64,000 bases of DNA from Thauera propionica (GCF_002245655.1 NZ_NOIH01000033.1:1-64000); one strand, 5' to 3'; positions 22,281 to 30,893 are shown, counted from the stretch's first letter. The notes: generated from the sequence alone by a model not told the origin. Program-made: numbers and translations.

Positions 22281-22670
22281 ATGAGCCAGACCTCGCCTAC
22301 CGAATCTTCTGCCGTGGTGCTGTTCGGCCATGGTGCGCGCGATCCCGAATGGGCCGGGCCGATGCGTCGCATCCGCGAGCGCCTTCTCGCCCAGCCTGAC
22401 GCGCCGCAGGTCGAACTCGCCTTCCTCGAGTTCATGCAACCCACGCTGCCCGAGGCCATCGCGACGCTGGCGGCCGCAGGCGCCCGTCACATCGCGGTCG
22501 TGCCGATCTTCCTGGCGCAGGGCGGCCACCTCAAGCGCGACTTGCCGCTGCTGCTGGACGAGGTGCGGCAGGCCCATCCCCAATGCACGATTGACCTTGC
22601 CACCGCGGCCGGCGAGGCGGATCCGGTCGTTGCCGCGATGGCCGAGTACGCGCGCAGCTGCGTTTCCTGA
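22281..22670 (+). CDS. CbiX-like chelatase (short form)
   Basis: A 129-residue, single-domain protein of the CbiX/SirB family, which inserts a metal into sirohydrochlorin for sirohaem or cobalamin. His17 (LFGHGARDPEW) and His83 (QGGHLKRDLP) match the two metal-binding histidines. Short forms like this act as dimers in archaea and occur widely in betaproteobacteria with uncertain metal choice. It lies 58 bases after tcdA with no obvious promoter, and no other tetrapyrrole gene is near. Confidence 0.85.
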   Translation: MSQTSPTESSAVVLFGHGARDPEWAGPMRRIRERLLAQPDAPQVELAFLEFMQPTLPEAIATLAAAGARHIAVVPIFLAQGGHLKRDLPLLLDEVRQAHPQCTIDLATAAGEADPVVAAMAEYARSCVS

Positions 22671-22702
22671 CCGCGCCGGGTGCGCGTAGCCGTGCTACGT
22701 GC

Positions 22703-22746
22703 TTGATCTTCATAAATATAAGCATATACTTATGCGCATGAAGATC
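22703..22746 (+). promoter_or_regulatory. Promoter inside a 42-bp dyad: operator and start of the RND operon
   Basis: TTGATC (22703-22708), a 16-base spacer and TATACT (22725-22730) form a sigma-70 promoter. A dyad centred at 22725.5 covers it: outer arms GATCTTCAT (22705-22713) and ATGAAGATC (22738-22746), inner arms ATAAG (22718-22722) and CTTAT (22729-22733), all sharing one centre. The inner part resembles ArsR/SmtB-type operators. The right outer arm contains the start codon, and the expected transcription start (about 22737) coincides with it. Confidence 0.65.
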
Positions 22747-23808
22747 TCCATCATTCCCATGCTTGCGCGTGCGGGCTTCGCGCTCGCAGGCGTGCTCGGT
22801 GTCGCGTCGGCGCACGCCGAAGTGCCGACCGTTCGTATCGAATCCCGGGTGCAGGCGACCAGCCTGGCCGCCGAAGCCAGCATCGAGGCCGTACGCCAGT
22901 CGACGCTGGCCGCGCAGATGCCGGGCCGTATCGTCGAGCTCGCGGTCGATGCCGGTGACCGCGTCCGCAAGGGGCAGGTGCTGCTGCGCATCGACCCGGC
23001 CGAGGCCAGTGCGGCGGTGGCGGCGGCCGATGCCAATGTCGCCCAGGCGCAGACTGCACTGATCAACGCGCGTGCCGAGTACGACCGCGCCCGCAGCCTG
23101 GTCGAGCGCAAGTTCTTGAGTCAGTCGGCGCTCGATGCCGCCCGCACCCAGTTCGAAGCCGCCGAGGCCCAGGTGCGTGCCGCGCGCGCGGCACGCGTGC
23201 AGGCGTCGACCGTGCAGGGCTATGCCACGATCGACTCGCCACTCGACGGACTGGTCGCCGAGCGCCAAATCGAGGCCGGCGAAATGGCCCAGCCCGGCCG
23301 GACCCTGCTCACGGTCTACGATCCCGCACAGATGCGCGCGGTGGCCGATCTCGCGCCCCAGCGCCTGGCGCTGCTGGGCGACGGACCGCTCAAGGCGAGC
23401 GTGGAGCTTTCGGACGGCCGCCTGATCGAAGCCGTCGCCGTCACCGTGCTGCCGGCGGCCGATGCACGCACGCATACGGTCAGGGTTCGCGTCGATCTGC
23501 CGGACAGTACCGGCAACGTGCTGCCGGGCAGCTTCGCCCGCGTTCACTTCCAGGCCGCTGCGGCCGTGCCGGTCGCAGCCCAGGCTATCGTGATTCCGGC
23601 CAAGGCCGTGCTGCGTCGCGGCGAACTCACCGCGGTGTATGTCGCCGACGGCCAGGGTGGTTTCGGGCTGCGCCAGATTCGCCTTGGCCGCGCCTTGCAG
23701 GGCGGCGAGACGGTGGAGGTGTTGTCCGGCCTCAAGGGTGACGAGACGCTGGCGCTTGATCCGGTGCAGGCCGGCATCCGGGCCCGTTCGGCCACGGCCG
23801 CACGCTGA
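22738..23808 (+). CDS. RND efflux periplasmic adaptor (membrane fusion protein)
   Basis: A 356-residue adaptor that links an inner-membrane RND pump to an outer-membrane channel. A signal peptide (MKISIIPMLARAGFALAG to SAHAE, about 25 residues) is followed by the lipoyl half-motifs MPGRIVELAVDAGDRVRKGQ and TIDSPLDGLVAERQIEAGEM around a coiled-coil hairpin rich in Ala (about residues 95-150). Two ATGs, 22732 and 22738, are possible. The second was chosen because the predicted transcript begins there; neither has a ribosome binding site, which suggests leaderless translation. The pump gene follows after 14 bases. No outer-membrane channel gene is adjacent. Confidence 0.88.
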   Translation: MKISIIPMLARAGFALAGVLGVASAHAEVPTVRIESRVQATSLAAEASIEAVRQSTLAAQMPGRIVELAVDAGDRVRKGQVLLRIDPAEASAAVAAADANVAQAQTALINARAEYDRARSLVERKFLSQSALDAARTQFEAAEAQVRAARAARVQASTVQGYATIDSPLDGLVAERQIEAGEMAQPGRTLLTVYDPAQMRAVADLAPQRLALLGDGPLKASVELSDGRLIEAVAVTVLPAADARTHTVRVRVDLPDSTGNVLPGSFARVHFQAAAAVPVAAQAIVIPAKAVLRRGELTAVYVADGQGGFGLRQIRLGRALQGGETVEVLSGLKGDETLALDPVQAGIRARSATAAR

Positions 23809-23822
23809 GCCGGGAGGCGACT

Positions 23823-26800
23823 ATGGAAAACCGCCTCGGCATCTCCGGCCGCATCGCGGCCGGATTCCAGCGCAACGCGATCACGCCGCTGCTGGCCCTG
23901 GTCCTGCTGCTGGCCGGCATCTTCGCAACGCTGATCACGCCCAAGGAAGAAGAGCCGCAGATCGACGTCACCATGGCCAACGTACTGGTGCCCTTCCCGG
24001 GCGCCTCGGCGCGTGACGTAGAGGCGCTCGTCGCGCGGCCGGCGGAGCAGGTGCTGTCGCGCATCGCCGGCGTCGAGCATGTCTATACCGTGTCGCGCCC
24101 CGGCATGGCGGTGATCACGGTGCAGTTCGAAGTGGGCGTGCCCAACCAGACCGCGCTGGTCCGCCTCTACGACACCGTGCATTCGCATGCCGACTGGTTG
24201 TCGCCGCAGCTGGGCGTGGGAACGCCGCTGATCAAGCCCAAGGGCATCGACGACGTGCCCATCGTCAGCTTCACGTTCTGGACGGCCGACATCGAGCGCG
24301 CCGGCTTCGAACTGCAGCAGGTCGCGCGCGCCACCGAGACCGAGCTCAAGCGCATCCCCGGCACGCGTGACGTCGCCACCATTGGCGGCCCCGGCCATGT
24401 GATCCGGGTGAACATGGACACCGAGCGCATGAACGCGCACGGCATCACCGCGCAGGACCTGCGCGCTGCGCTGCAACTTTCCAACGCCTCGCAACCGGCG
24501 GGCAGCCTGGTGTCCGGTAGCCGTGAGGTGCTCGTGCAGACCGGCACCTACCTCGAGTCGGCAGAGGACGTGCGCAAGCTCGTGGTGGGCGTGGAGGACC
24601 GCAAGCCGGTGTTCCTGCGGGACGTGGCCGAGGTAAGCGACGGGCCGGACCAGCCCTCGCAGTACGTCTGGTTCGGCACCGGCGCCGCGGCGGAGCAGAG
24701 TGGCATCGCGCAGCAGGGCCTGTTCCCGGCGGTCACGCTCGCGCTGTCGAAGAAGCCCGGCGCCAACGCTGCCGACGTCGCCCGGGCGGCGATGCAGCGG
24801 CTGGACAACCTGCGCGGCAGCGTCATCCCCGAGGGCGTGGAGGTCACCGTCACGCGCAACTATGGCAAGACCGCCAACGACAAGGCCAACCAGCTCATCG
24901 GCAAGCTCGCCTTTGCCACCGCCGCGGTCGTGGCGCTGGTGTTCTTCGCGCTGGGCCGGCGTGAGGCGATCATCGTCGGCATCGCGGTGTCGCTGACGCT
25001 CGCCGCCACGCTGTTCGCGTCCTGGGCCTGGGGCTTCACGCTCAACCGGGTGTCGCTGTTCGCGCTGATCTTCTCGATCGGCATCCTGGTCGACGACGCC
25101 ATCGTGGTGGTGGAGAACATCCACCGCTGGCACACGCTCGAGCCCGATACGCCACTGTGGCAACTGATCCCGAAGGCGGTCGACGAAGTCGGCGGCCCGA
25201 CCATCCTTGCCACCTTCACCGTGATCGCGGCGCTGCTGCCGATGGCCTTCGTGACCGGCCTGATGGGGCCCTACATGAGCCCGATCCCGATCAATGCCTC
25301 GATGGGCATGTTCATCTCGCTGGTGGTGGCCTTCGTCGTGACGCCCTGGCTGGCGCAGAAGATGCTGAAGAATGTCGACGCCCATCACCACGAGGGCGAG
25401 GACAAGATGACCCGGCGGCTCGACGGCTTCTTCCGCCGCATCATGACGCCGATGCTCCACGCGCAGCGCGGCGCCCGCAACCGGCTGATGCTGTGGCTCG
25501 GGGTGCTGGCACTGATCGGCGCCTCGGTGGCGCTGCCGGTGGTGCAGCTCGTCGTCATGAAGATGCTGCCCTTCGACAACAAGAGCGAGTTCCAGGTCGT
25601 GCTCGACATGCCGGTGGGCACGCCGGTCGAGGACACGGCGCGCGTGCTCAACGAGATCGGCGCGCACCTGGCGACCGTGCCCGAGGTCACCGACTGGCAG
25701 TCCTACGCCGGCACCGCCGCGCCGATCAACTTCAACGGCCTGGTGCGCCAGTACTACCTGCGCAGCGCGCCGGAGCAGGGCGACATCCAGGTCAACCTGG
25801 TCGACAAGACCGCGCGCAGCCGGCAGAGCCACGAGATCGCGGTATCGGTGCGCGAGGCCGTCACCGAGATCGCGCGCCGCAACGGCGGCAACGCCAAGGT
25901 GGTGGAGGTGCCGCCCGGTCCGCCGGTGATGTCGCCCATCGTGGCCGAGATCTACGGCCCGGACTACGACGGCCAGGTCGAGGTGGCGAAGCGCGTGCGC
26001 GAGGCTTTCGAGTCGACCGCCGACATCGTCGGCGTGGACGACACGGTGGACGAGGCGGCGCCCAAGCTGGTGCTGCGCGTCGATCAGCCCAAGGCGGCCC
26101 GCATGGGCGTGGCGCAGGCCGACATCGTCGAGGTCGTTCGCCTCGGCCTGTCGGGCGAGAACGTCACCCCGGTGCATGGCGGCGACAACAAGTACGAGAT
26201 TCCGGTCCGCATCCAGCTGCCGGCGGTGCGCCAGTCCGAGGTCGGCAACCTGCTGGCGATGCAGGTGCGCGCCCGCGATGGAAAGCTGATCGCGATCTCC
26301 GAACTGGTGCAGGTCGCCGAAACAAGGCGCGAACAGATCCTCTACCGCAAGGACCTGCTGCCAGTCGTCTATGTCACCGGCGACATGGGCGGCAAGCTCG
26401 ATTCGCCGCTGTACGGCATGTTCGACATCCGCGACAAGGTCAATGGCATGGCGCTCGACGGGGCACCGGGGCTGTACGGTACGCTCGGCGAATGGTTCAT
26501 CAGCCAGCCGGACGATCCCTACGCCGGCTACCAGCTCAAGTGGGACGGCGAGTGGCAGATCACCTACGAGACCTTCCGCGACATGGGCGCCGCCTACGCA
26601 GTCGGCCTGGTACTGATCTACCTGCTGGTGGTGGCGCAGTTCAGGAGCTACCTGGTGCCGCTGATCATCATGGCGCCGATTCCGCTCACCATCATCGGCG
26701 TGATGCCCGGCCATGCGCTGTTCGGCGCTCAATTCACCGCCACTTCGATGATCGGCATGATCGCGCTGGCCGGCATCATCGTGCGCAACTCGATCCTGCT

Positions 26801-27086
26801 GGTGGATTTCGTCAATCAGCAGGTCGCCGAAGGCATGGCGTTCGGTGAGGCGCTGATCCGCGCCGCGGCCGTGCGCGCCAAGCCGATCGGCCTCACCGCG
26901 CTGGCGGCCATGATCGGCGCCATCTTCATCCTCGACGATCCGATCTTCAACGGGCTGGCGCTCAGCCTGATCTTCGGCATCTTCGTATCCACCGTGCTCA
27001 CCCTGGTGGTGATCCCGGTGCTCTACTACGCGGCCATGCGTGGCCGCATCGCCCGTCTGCAAAACCCCGAGGAGAACTCCGCATGA
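23823..27086 (+). CDS. RND efflux pump permease
   Basis: A 1087-residue inner-membrane proton/drug antiporter of the AcrB type. It shows twelve membrane segments in two halves, each with a large periplasmic loop; the first segment is ITPLLALVLLLAGIFATLIT, and the proton-relay pair lies in IGILVDDAIVVVENIHR (two adjacent Asp). The second-half counterpart is IALAGIIVRNSILLVDFVNQ. GGGAGG precedes the ATG. It is flanked by its adaptor and by a DUF2892 gene with which it overlaps by four bases. The substrate is not evident; this three-gene set is often linked to sulfur-compound or metal stress regulators in other bacteria. Confidence 0.93.
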   Translation: MENRLGISGRIAAGFQRNAITPLLALVLLLAGIFATLITPKEEEPQIDVTMANVLVPFPGASARDVEALVARPAEQVLSRIAGVEHVYTVSRPGMAVITVQFEVGVPNQTALVRLYDTVHSHADWLSPQLGVGTPLIKPKGIDDVPIVSFTFWTADIERAGFELQQVARATETELKRIPGTRDVATIGGPGHVIRVNMDTERMNAHGITAQDLRAALQLSNASQPAGSLVSGSREVLVQTGTYLESAEDVRKLVVGVEDRKPVFLRDVAEVSDGPDQPSQYVWFGTGAAAEQSGIAQQGLFPAVTLALSKKPGANAADVARAAMQRLDNLRGSVIPEGVEVTVTRNYGKTANDKANQLIGKLAFATAAVVALVFFALGRREAIIVGIAVSLTLAATLFASWAWGFTLNRVSLFALIFSIGILVDDAIVVVENIHRWHTLEPDTPLWQLIPKAVDEVGGPTILATFTVIAALLPMAFVTGLMGPYMSPIPINASMGMFISLVVAFVVTPWLAQKMLKNVDAHHHEGEDKMTRRLDGFFRRIMTPMLHAQRGARNRLMLWLGVLALIGASVALPVVQLVVMKMLPFDNKSEFQVVLDMPVGTPVEDTARVLNEIGAHLATVPEVTDWQSYAGTAAPINFNGLVRQYYLRSAPEQGDIQVNLVDKTARSRQSHEIAVSVREAVTEIARRNGGNAKVVEVPPGPPVMSPIVAEIYGPDYDGQVEVAKRVREAFESTADIVGVDDTVDEAAPKLVLRVDQPKAARMGVAQADIVEVVRLGLSGENVTPVHGGDNKYEIPVRIQLPAVRQSEVGNLLAMQVRARDGKLIAISELVQVAETRREQILYRKDLLPVVYVTGDMGGKLDSPLYGMFDIRDKVNGMALDGAPGLYGTLGEWFISQPDDPYAGYQLKWDGEWQITYETFRDMGAAYAVGLVLIYLLVVAQFRSYLVPLIIMAPIPLTIIGVMPGHALFGAQFTATSMIGMIALAGIIVRNSILLVDFVNQQVAEGMAFGEALIRAAAVRAKPIGLTALAAMIGAIFILDDPIFNGLALSLIFGIFVSTVLTLVVIPVLYYAAMRGRIARLQNPEENSA

Positions 27087-27307
27087 CCACCAATGAATAC
27101 GTCCGCGCCTTTGCCGGCGGCTTCGTCCTGATCTCTCTCGCGCTCGGCGTCGAGGCCTCGCCGCTTTTCGTCAGCAAGCATTTCCTGTGGTTAACCGCCT
27201 TCGTCGGCGCCAACCTGTTCCAGAGCGCCTTCACCGGCCTGTGCCCGCTGGTGAACATCCTGCACAAGCTTGGCGTCAAGGACGAGAAGGCGAGCTGCTC
27301 GAACTGA
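27083..27307 (+). CDS. DUF2892 (YgaP-like) small membrane protein
   Basis: A 74-residue protein with two hydrophobic segments (about residues 9-28 and 34-52) and the family pattern FLWLTAFVGANLFQSAFTG followed by LCPLVNILHKLGV. In E. coli YgaP this domain is the membrane part attached to a rhodanese; here it stands alone. The ATGA overlap with the pump gene indicates one operon. Freestanding DUF2892 proteins usually accompany sulfide, thiosulfate or rhodanese functions, which hints at the inducer of this operon but does not prove it. Confidence 0.85.
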   Translation: MTTNEYVRAFAGGFVLISLALGVEASPLFVSKHFLWLTAFVGANLFQSAFTGLCPLVNILHKLGVKDEKASCSN

Positions 27308-27325
27308 GTCGGGCCGGATCTGCCT

Positions 27326-27353
27326 GCCCGGCGTGATGTTGTGCACGCCGGGC
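27326..27353 (+). terminator. Perfect 10-pair hairpin after the RND operon
   Basis: GCCCGGCGTG (27326-27335) and CACGCCGGGC (27344-27353) flank an eight-base loop, 19 bases after the DUF2892 stop. No T tract follows, so efficiency is uncertain. Confidence 0.5.
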
Positions 27354-27398
27354 GTGCGAAGCCCTGTGCGCGGCACCGCCGACGGTGGCAGGTAGCGC

Positions 27399-27404
27399 TA
27401 GAAT
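27399..27404 (+). promoter_or_regulatory. -10 element of the PilZ gene
   Basis: TAGAAT in the context GCGCTAGAATCGCGG, 29 bases before the ATG. It is very like the -10 regions at 18488 and 36804. No convincing -35 box. Confidence 0.35.
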
Positions 27405-27433
27405 CGCGGAACTCTCATCTGCTCCGTACGCAC

Positions 27434-27754
27434 ATGAATATGAAGGACATCCCGCCGCATCAGGATCGACGTCTCGACCGGCGGCTGCCGCTGGGTTGCC
27501 CCGCCTTCATCGCGCTGCGTAGCGGCGAACGGGTCGACGCGACCTGCATCGAGATCGGAGTCGGCGGGATGACGCTGCATGCGGCTTATGTGCCGGCACG
27601 CAACGAAATCATCGACGTCGCGGTGCTCGGGCCGCAGGGCTCACCGACGCCCGACCGCCCGCCGCTCATTACCAAGCTCGAGGTGCTGCGCTGCAACGCC
27701 CTCGGTGACGGCCGATACGAGATCGGCGGGCGGATCGTGCGCGTGGTCGATTAA
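27434..27754 (+). CDS. PilZ-domain protein
   Basis: A 106-residue stand-alone PilZ domain, probably a cyclic-di-GMP receptor. The binding signature is RRLDRRLP (RxxxR) near residue 17 and EIGVGGMTLHA, a variant of [D/N]xSxxG where the usual Asp/Asn is Glu and the Ser is Val. That second motif is degenerate, so binding is less certain. No enzyme domain is attached. ATG at 27434 or 27440 could start it. It converges on dsbB and their stop codons share TTAA (27751-27754). Confidence 0.75.
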   Translation: MNMKDIPPHQDRRLDRRLPLGCPAFIALRSGERVDATCIEIGVGGMTLHAAYVPARNEIIDVAVLGPQGSPTPDRPPLITKLEVLRCNALGDGRYEIGGRIVRVVD

Positions 27755-28260
27755 GGCTCGCGCCGGACCAGCATCCACAGCGCGAAGGCCACGGTCGCCG
27801 AAAAAGTCACCAGCGACCAGTTGGCGATCGACAGGCCCAGGAAGGTCCAGTCCACCGCGGCGCAATCGCCCGCGCCGCGGAAAATCATCGGCAAGGCCTC
27901 GCCGAGCGGAAAACTCTCAAGCATGAACTCCAGCCCCGGCCCGCACTCGGGGATCTCCGGCGGGTACAGCTGCATCCAGGTCTGGCGAGCGGCGATACTG
28001 CCGCCGGTCAGCGCACCCAGGCCGATCAGCGCCGCATAGACGCGGCTGCCGGTCCGCGCGGGACCGTGCACGCCGCCCACCAGCGCGATCAACGCGACAC
28101 CGAGGAAGGCGTAGCGCTGCATGATGCACATCGGGCAGGGCTCGAGGCCCTTCACATGCTGGAGATAGAGACCGAAGCCGAGCAGGCCGATGGCCGTGGC
28201 AAACAGGGCGAGGTAGAGCACGCGCGCCGGCAGGCGCAGCAGGGTGTGGAGCAGGGGCAT
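27751..28260 (-). CDS. dsbB: Disulfide bond formation protein B
   Basis: DsbB reoxidises periplasmic DsbA and passes electrons to quinones. The 169-residue inner-membrane protein has four membrane segments and both redox pairs: Cys42-Cys45 in PCPMC and Cys106...Cys133, close to Cys41-Cys44 and Cys104-Cys130 of E. coli. Arg49 in MQRY, next to the first pair, is the quinone-site arginine. The start MPLLHTLLRLP was preferred to an upstream codon at 28290, which only adds a polar stretch. dsbA is not in the window. lysR lies 36 bases upstream on the same strand. Confidence 0.93.
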   Translation of the reverse strand: MPLLHTLLRLPARVLYLALFATAIGLLGFGLYLQHVKGLEPCPMCIMQRYAFLGVALIALVGGVHGPARTGSRVYAALIGLGALTGGSIAARQTWMQLYPPEIPECGPGLEFMLESFPLGEALPMIFRGAGDCAAVDWTFLGLSIANWSLVTFSATVAFALWMLVRREP

Positions 28261-28296
28261 CGTATATCGCAGTCCTGGGCGGGCGCCCATTGTAGG

Positions 28297-29223
28297 TCAT
28301 GCTCCCTCGGAGCGCGGCGTGTCGGCAGAGGTTCCCAGCGCGGTCTGCAGCATGTCGAGGAAGGCGCGTGTCTTGGCCGGCATCAGCCGGCGGCCCGGGA
28401 ACACCGCCCAGGCGCTGTTCGGTGGCAGGCACCAGTCCGGCAGTACGCGGCGCAGTTCGCCGCGACGCACGTAGGATGCCGCGAAGTAGTCCGGCACCGC
28501 GGTGATGCCGGCGCCGCCACGCGCCAGCCGGATCAGCAACTCGGGTGAGTTCGCCGTGATGCTGCCCGGCGGCGTGCCCTGCCAGCGGTCCGCGCCGCGC
28601 ATCAGCGTCCAGCCGATCGGCTCGCCGGTCCGTGCCAGCAGCCGTAGCGCGCGGTGTGTGTTGAGCGCCTCGGGCCGGTCGGGTTCGCCATGTTCGGCGA
28701 GATAGGCGGAGGAGGCATACAGGCCGTTGGGGAACACCGCCAGGCGGCGCGCGGCGAGCAGGGCATCGTCGGGCAGTTCGCCCATGCGGATGGCGACGTC
28801 GAAGTTCTCGCCCAGCAGGTCCACCCGGCGCGGGGACAGGTCCAGTTCCAGCGACACCGCGGGATGCAGCGCGGAGAAGGCCGCGAGCGTGTCGGTCAGC
28901 AGCAGGTTGGCGAAGTCACTCGGCATCGACACCCGCAGCCGGCCGCTCGGGCGCGCCTGGCGGCTTTCGGCCAGCGCCTTCACCGCGTCGATCTCGCTCG
29001 CAACCTGGCGTGCGTGTTCCAACAGTGCCTCACCGAACTCGGTCAGCGTCAGGCGGCGCGTCGTGCGCAGCATCAACCGCTCGCCCAGGCGTTCCTCAAG
29101 CTGCGAGATGCGCCGCGATACCGTCGATTTGGGCAGGCCTAGACGCTCAGCGGCGGCGGTGAAGCTGCCCCCCTCGGCCACGCGGGCGAAGATCAGCAGG
29201 TCGTTGGGGTCGTATTGTTCCAT
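28297..29223 (-). CDS. LysR-family transcriptional regulator
   Basis: A 308-residue regulator with an N-terminal winged helix-turn-helix (FTAAAERLGLPKSTVSRRIS, residues 21-40) and a periplasmic-binding-like effector domain of the CrgA/YafC subgroup (RLRVSMPSDFANLLL). It is transcribed away from the azoreductase gene, 113 bases apart, the usual layout when a LysR protein controls its divergent neighbour. Quinones or electrophiles are plausible effectors, by analogy only. Confidence 0.88.
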   Translation of the reverse strand: MEQYDPNDLLIFARVAEGGSFTAAAERLGLPKSTVSRRISQLEERLGERLMLRTTRRLTLTEFGEALLEHARQVASEIDAVKALAESRQARPSGRLRVSMPSDFANLLLTDTLAAFSALHPAVSLELDLSPRRVDLLGENFDVAIRMGELPDDALLAARRLAVFPNGLYASSAYLAEHGEPDRPEALNTHRALRLLARTGEPIGWTLMRGADRWQGTPPGSITANSPELLIRLARGGAGITAVPDYFAASYVRRGELRRVLPDWCLPPNSAWAVFPGRRLMPAKTRAFLDMLQTALGTSADTPRSEGA

Positions 29224-29336
29224 TTGAAGGACAAAGTTGCTCGTATTGGTGGGTTAATGATTCTTTTCGGTACGATTAGACTCTCGTCACCGTCCTGGAA
29301 CAAGCCCCGGACTCCAACAGCCCCTGGAGAGCAAGC
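29224..29336. promoter_or_regulatory. Divergent control region of lysR and azoR
   Basis: A 113-base AT-richer gap that must carry both promoters. ATTGGTGGGTTAAT (near 29243) has the T-N11-A spacing of a LysR site but is only weakly symmetrical. CGATTAGACT near 29270 could be the azoR -10 region. No assignment is firm. Confidence 0.35.
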
Positions 29337-29936
29337 ATGAACATCCTGCAGATCAACGGCAGCGCCCGCAGCGAAGGCGCCAACTCTACCCGCGTCGCCA
29401 ACGACATCGTCGCCCGCCTGAAGGCGGCGAACCCGCAGGCGAATGTCGTGCTGCGCGACCTGGCCCGTAATCCCGCCCCGGTGGTCGACGAAGCCGCGCT
29501 CGGCGCCCTGTTCACCCCGGCCGAGCAGCGTACGCCGGAACAGGCCGCCCGCGTGGCAGTCAGCGATGCGCTGATTGCCGAGGTGCAGGCCGCCGACGTC
29601 ATCGTGATCGGCGTGCCGATGTACAACTTCAGCATTTCAGCCCAGCTCAAGAACTGGATCGATGCCATCGCCCGCGCCGGCGTCACCTTCCGCTATACCG
29701 AGAACGGTCCCGAAGGCCTGGTCAAGGGCAAGAGGGTCATCCTCGCCTTCGCTCGCGGCGGCCGCTATCGCGGCACGCCGGCCGACACCCAGACGCCCTT
29801 CCTGCAAACCGTGCTCGGCTTCCTCGGCATGACCGACGTGCGCTCTGTCTATGCTGAAGGCCTGAACATGGGCGAGGAGGCGGCCAGGCAGGGCTTTGCC
29901 GAAGCCGAGGCCGACATGGCCACGGCGCTGGCCTGA
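29337..29936 (+). CDS. azoR: FMN-dependent NADH:quinone reductase / azoreductase
   Basis: AzoR reduces quinones and azo bonds with NADH and FMN and protects against thiol-specific stress. The 199-residue flavodoxin-like protein begins [20 protein letters not shown], whose SARxxxSxS-type loop binds the FMN phosphate, and contains [20 protein letters not shown] and FARGGRYRG, both typical of AzoR. The start is well placed after CTGGAGAGCAAGC. The divergent LysR gene probably regulates it. A pirin gene follows after 87 bases, a frequent pairing. Confidence 0.93.
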   Translation: MNILQINGSARSEGANSTRVANDIVARLKAANPQANVVLRDLARNPAPVVDEAALGALFTPAEQRTPEQAARVAVSDALIAEVQAADVIVIGVPMYNFSISAQLKNWIDAIARAGVTFRYTENGPEGLVKGKRVILAFARGGRYRGTPADTQTPFLQTVLGFLGMTDVRSVYAEGLNMGEEAARQGFAEAEADMATALA

Positions 29937-29963
29937 TTCGTCGGCCGTTGCCTCCAGGGTGAC

Positions 29964-29985
29964 GCCGGGCGCTGTGGCGCCTGGC
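29964..29985 (+). terminator. Hairpin after azoR
   Basis: GCCGGGCGC (29964-29972) pairs with GCGCCTGGC (29977-29985) with one G-U pair and loop TGTG. No T tract follows. It may weaken read-through from azoR into the pirin gene. Confidence 0.4.
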
Positions 29986-30023
29986 GCACTCTCCATCTCC
30001 AACCCGATCCGAGGAGCGCTGCC

Positions 30024-30893
30024 ATGTCCGTCCGTCCCGCCGAATCCATCACCCGCGCGCGCAGCGTCGAACGCCTCGTCACCGGCCAGGCTACGTCGGA
30101 TGGTGCAGGGGTCAAGCTCACCCGTGTGCTGACGCAGCCGCTACAGCGCCGGCTCGACCCTTTCCTGATGCTGGACGCCTTCGGCAGTGACAGGGCCGAC
30201 GACTACATCGCTGGCTTTCCCGATCATCCGCACCGTGGCTTCGAGACCGTCACCTACATGATCGCGGGCCGCATGCGGCATCGTGACAGTGCCGGCCACG
30301 AGGGCCTGCTGGAGAATGGCGGCGTGCAGTGGATGACCGCCGGCCGCGGGGTGATCCATTCCGAGATTCCGCAGCAGGAGGAGGGCCTGATGGAGGGCTT
30401 CCAGCTGTGGCTGAACCTGCCCGCCAGGGACAAGCTGTGCGCCCCCTGGTACCGCGATTTCACCGCTGACGAGCTGCCGCGCTTCGTGACCGAAGAAGGC
30501 GTCGAGGTCACGGTGATCGCCGGCGAGAGCCACGGTGTCGTCGGTGCCGTCACGCGCGAATCGACCGCGCCGCTGTATCTCGACCTGCAGCTGCCGGCCG
30601 GCGCGAGCTTCACGCAGGCATTGCCTGCCGGGCACAACGCCTTCGTGTATGTCTATCGCGGCGAATTGACGCTGGGCGACACGCCGGTGCCGCCCAAACG
30701 CATGGCCATCCTCGCCAACGACGCGGACAGCGATGGCGTGCGCATGGTGGCCGGCGCCGACACCCGTGCCCTGCTGATCGCCGGCCGCCCGCTGAACGAG
30801 CCGATCGCACAGTACGGGCCTTTCGTCATGAACACCGAGCAGGAAATCTACCAGGCGGTGGCCGACTACCGCGCCGGCACGCTGGCCGTCTAG
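30024..30893 (+). CDS. Pirin family protein
   Basis: A 289-residue bicupin with the pirin metal site: His68 and His70 in DHPHRGFET, His112 and Glu114 in GVIHSEIP, matching His56, His58, His101 and Glu103 of human pirin. Bacterial pirins such as YhhW can act as quercetin dioxygenases or redox-sensing partners; the role here is not known. GAGGAGCG precedes the ATG. It lies downstream of azoR and ends overlapping the stop of ybiB on the other strand by three bases. Confidence 0.9.
   Translation: MSVRPAESITRARSVERLVTGQATSDGAGVKLTRVLTQPLQRRLDPFLMLDAFGSDRADDYIAGFPDHPHRGFETVTYMIAGRMRHRDSAGHEGLLENGGVQWMTAGRGVIHSEIPQQEEGLMEGFQLWLNLPARDKLCAPWYRDFTADELPRFVTEEGVEVTVIAGESHGVVGAVTRESTAPLYLDLQLPAGASFTQALPAGHNAFVYVYRGELTLGDTPVPPKRMAILANDADSDGVRMVAGADTRALLIAGRPLNEPIAQYGPFVMNTEQEIYQAVADYRAGTLAV

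Noticed and set aside
23544-27062. Open frame of 1172 codons on the minus strand opposite the RND adaptor and pump genes
   Set aside because: It is a shadow of GC-rich codon use. The translation is low-complexity, rich in His, Arg and Asp, without domains, while the + strand encodes a clear pump.
28066-29142. Plus-strand open frames opposite dsbB and lysR
   Set aside because: Both minus-strand genes have complete motifs; the opposite frames are compositional shadows.
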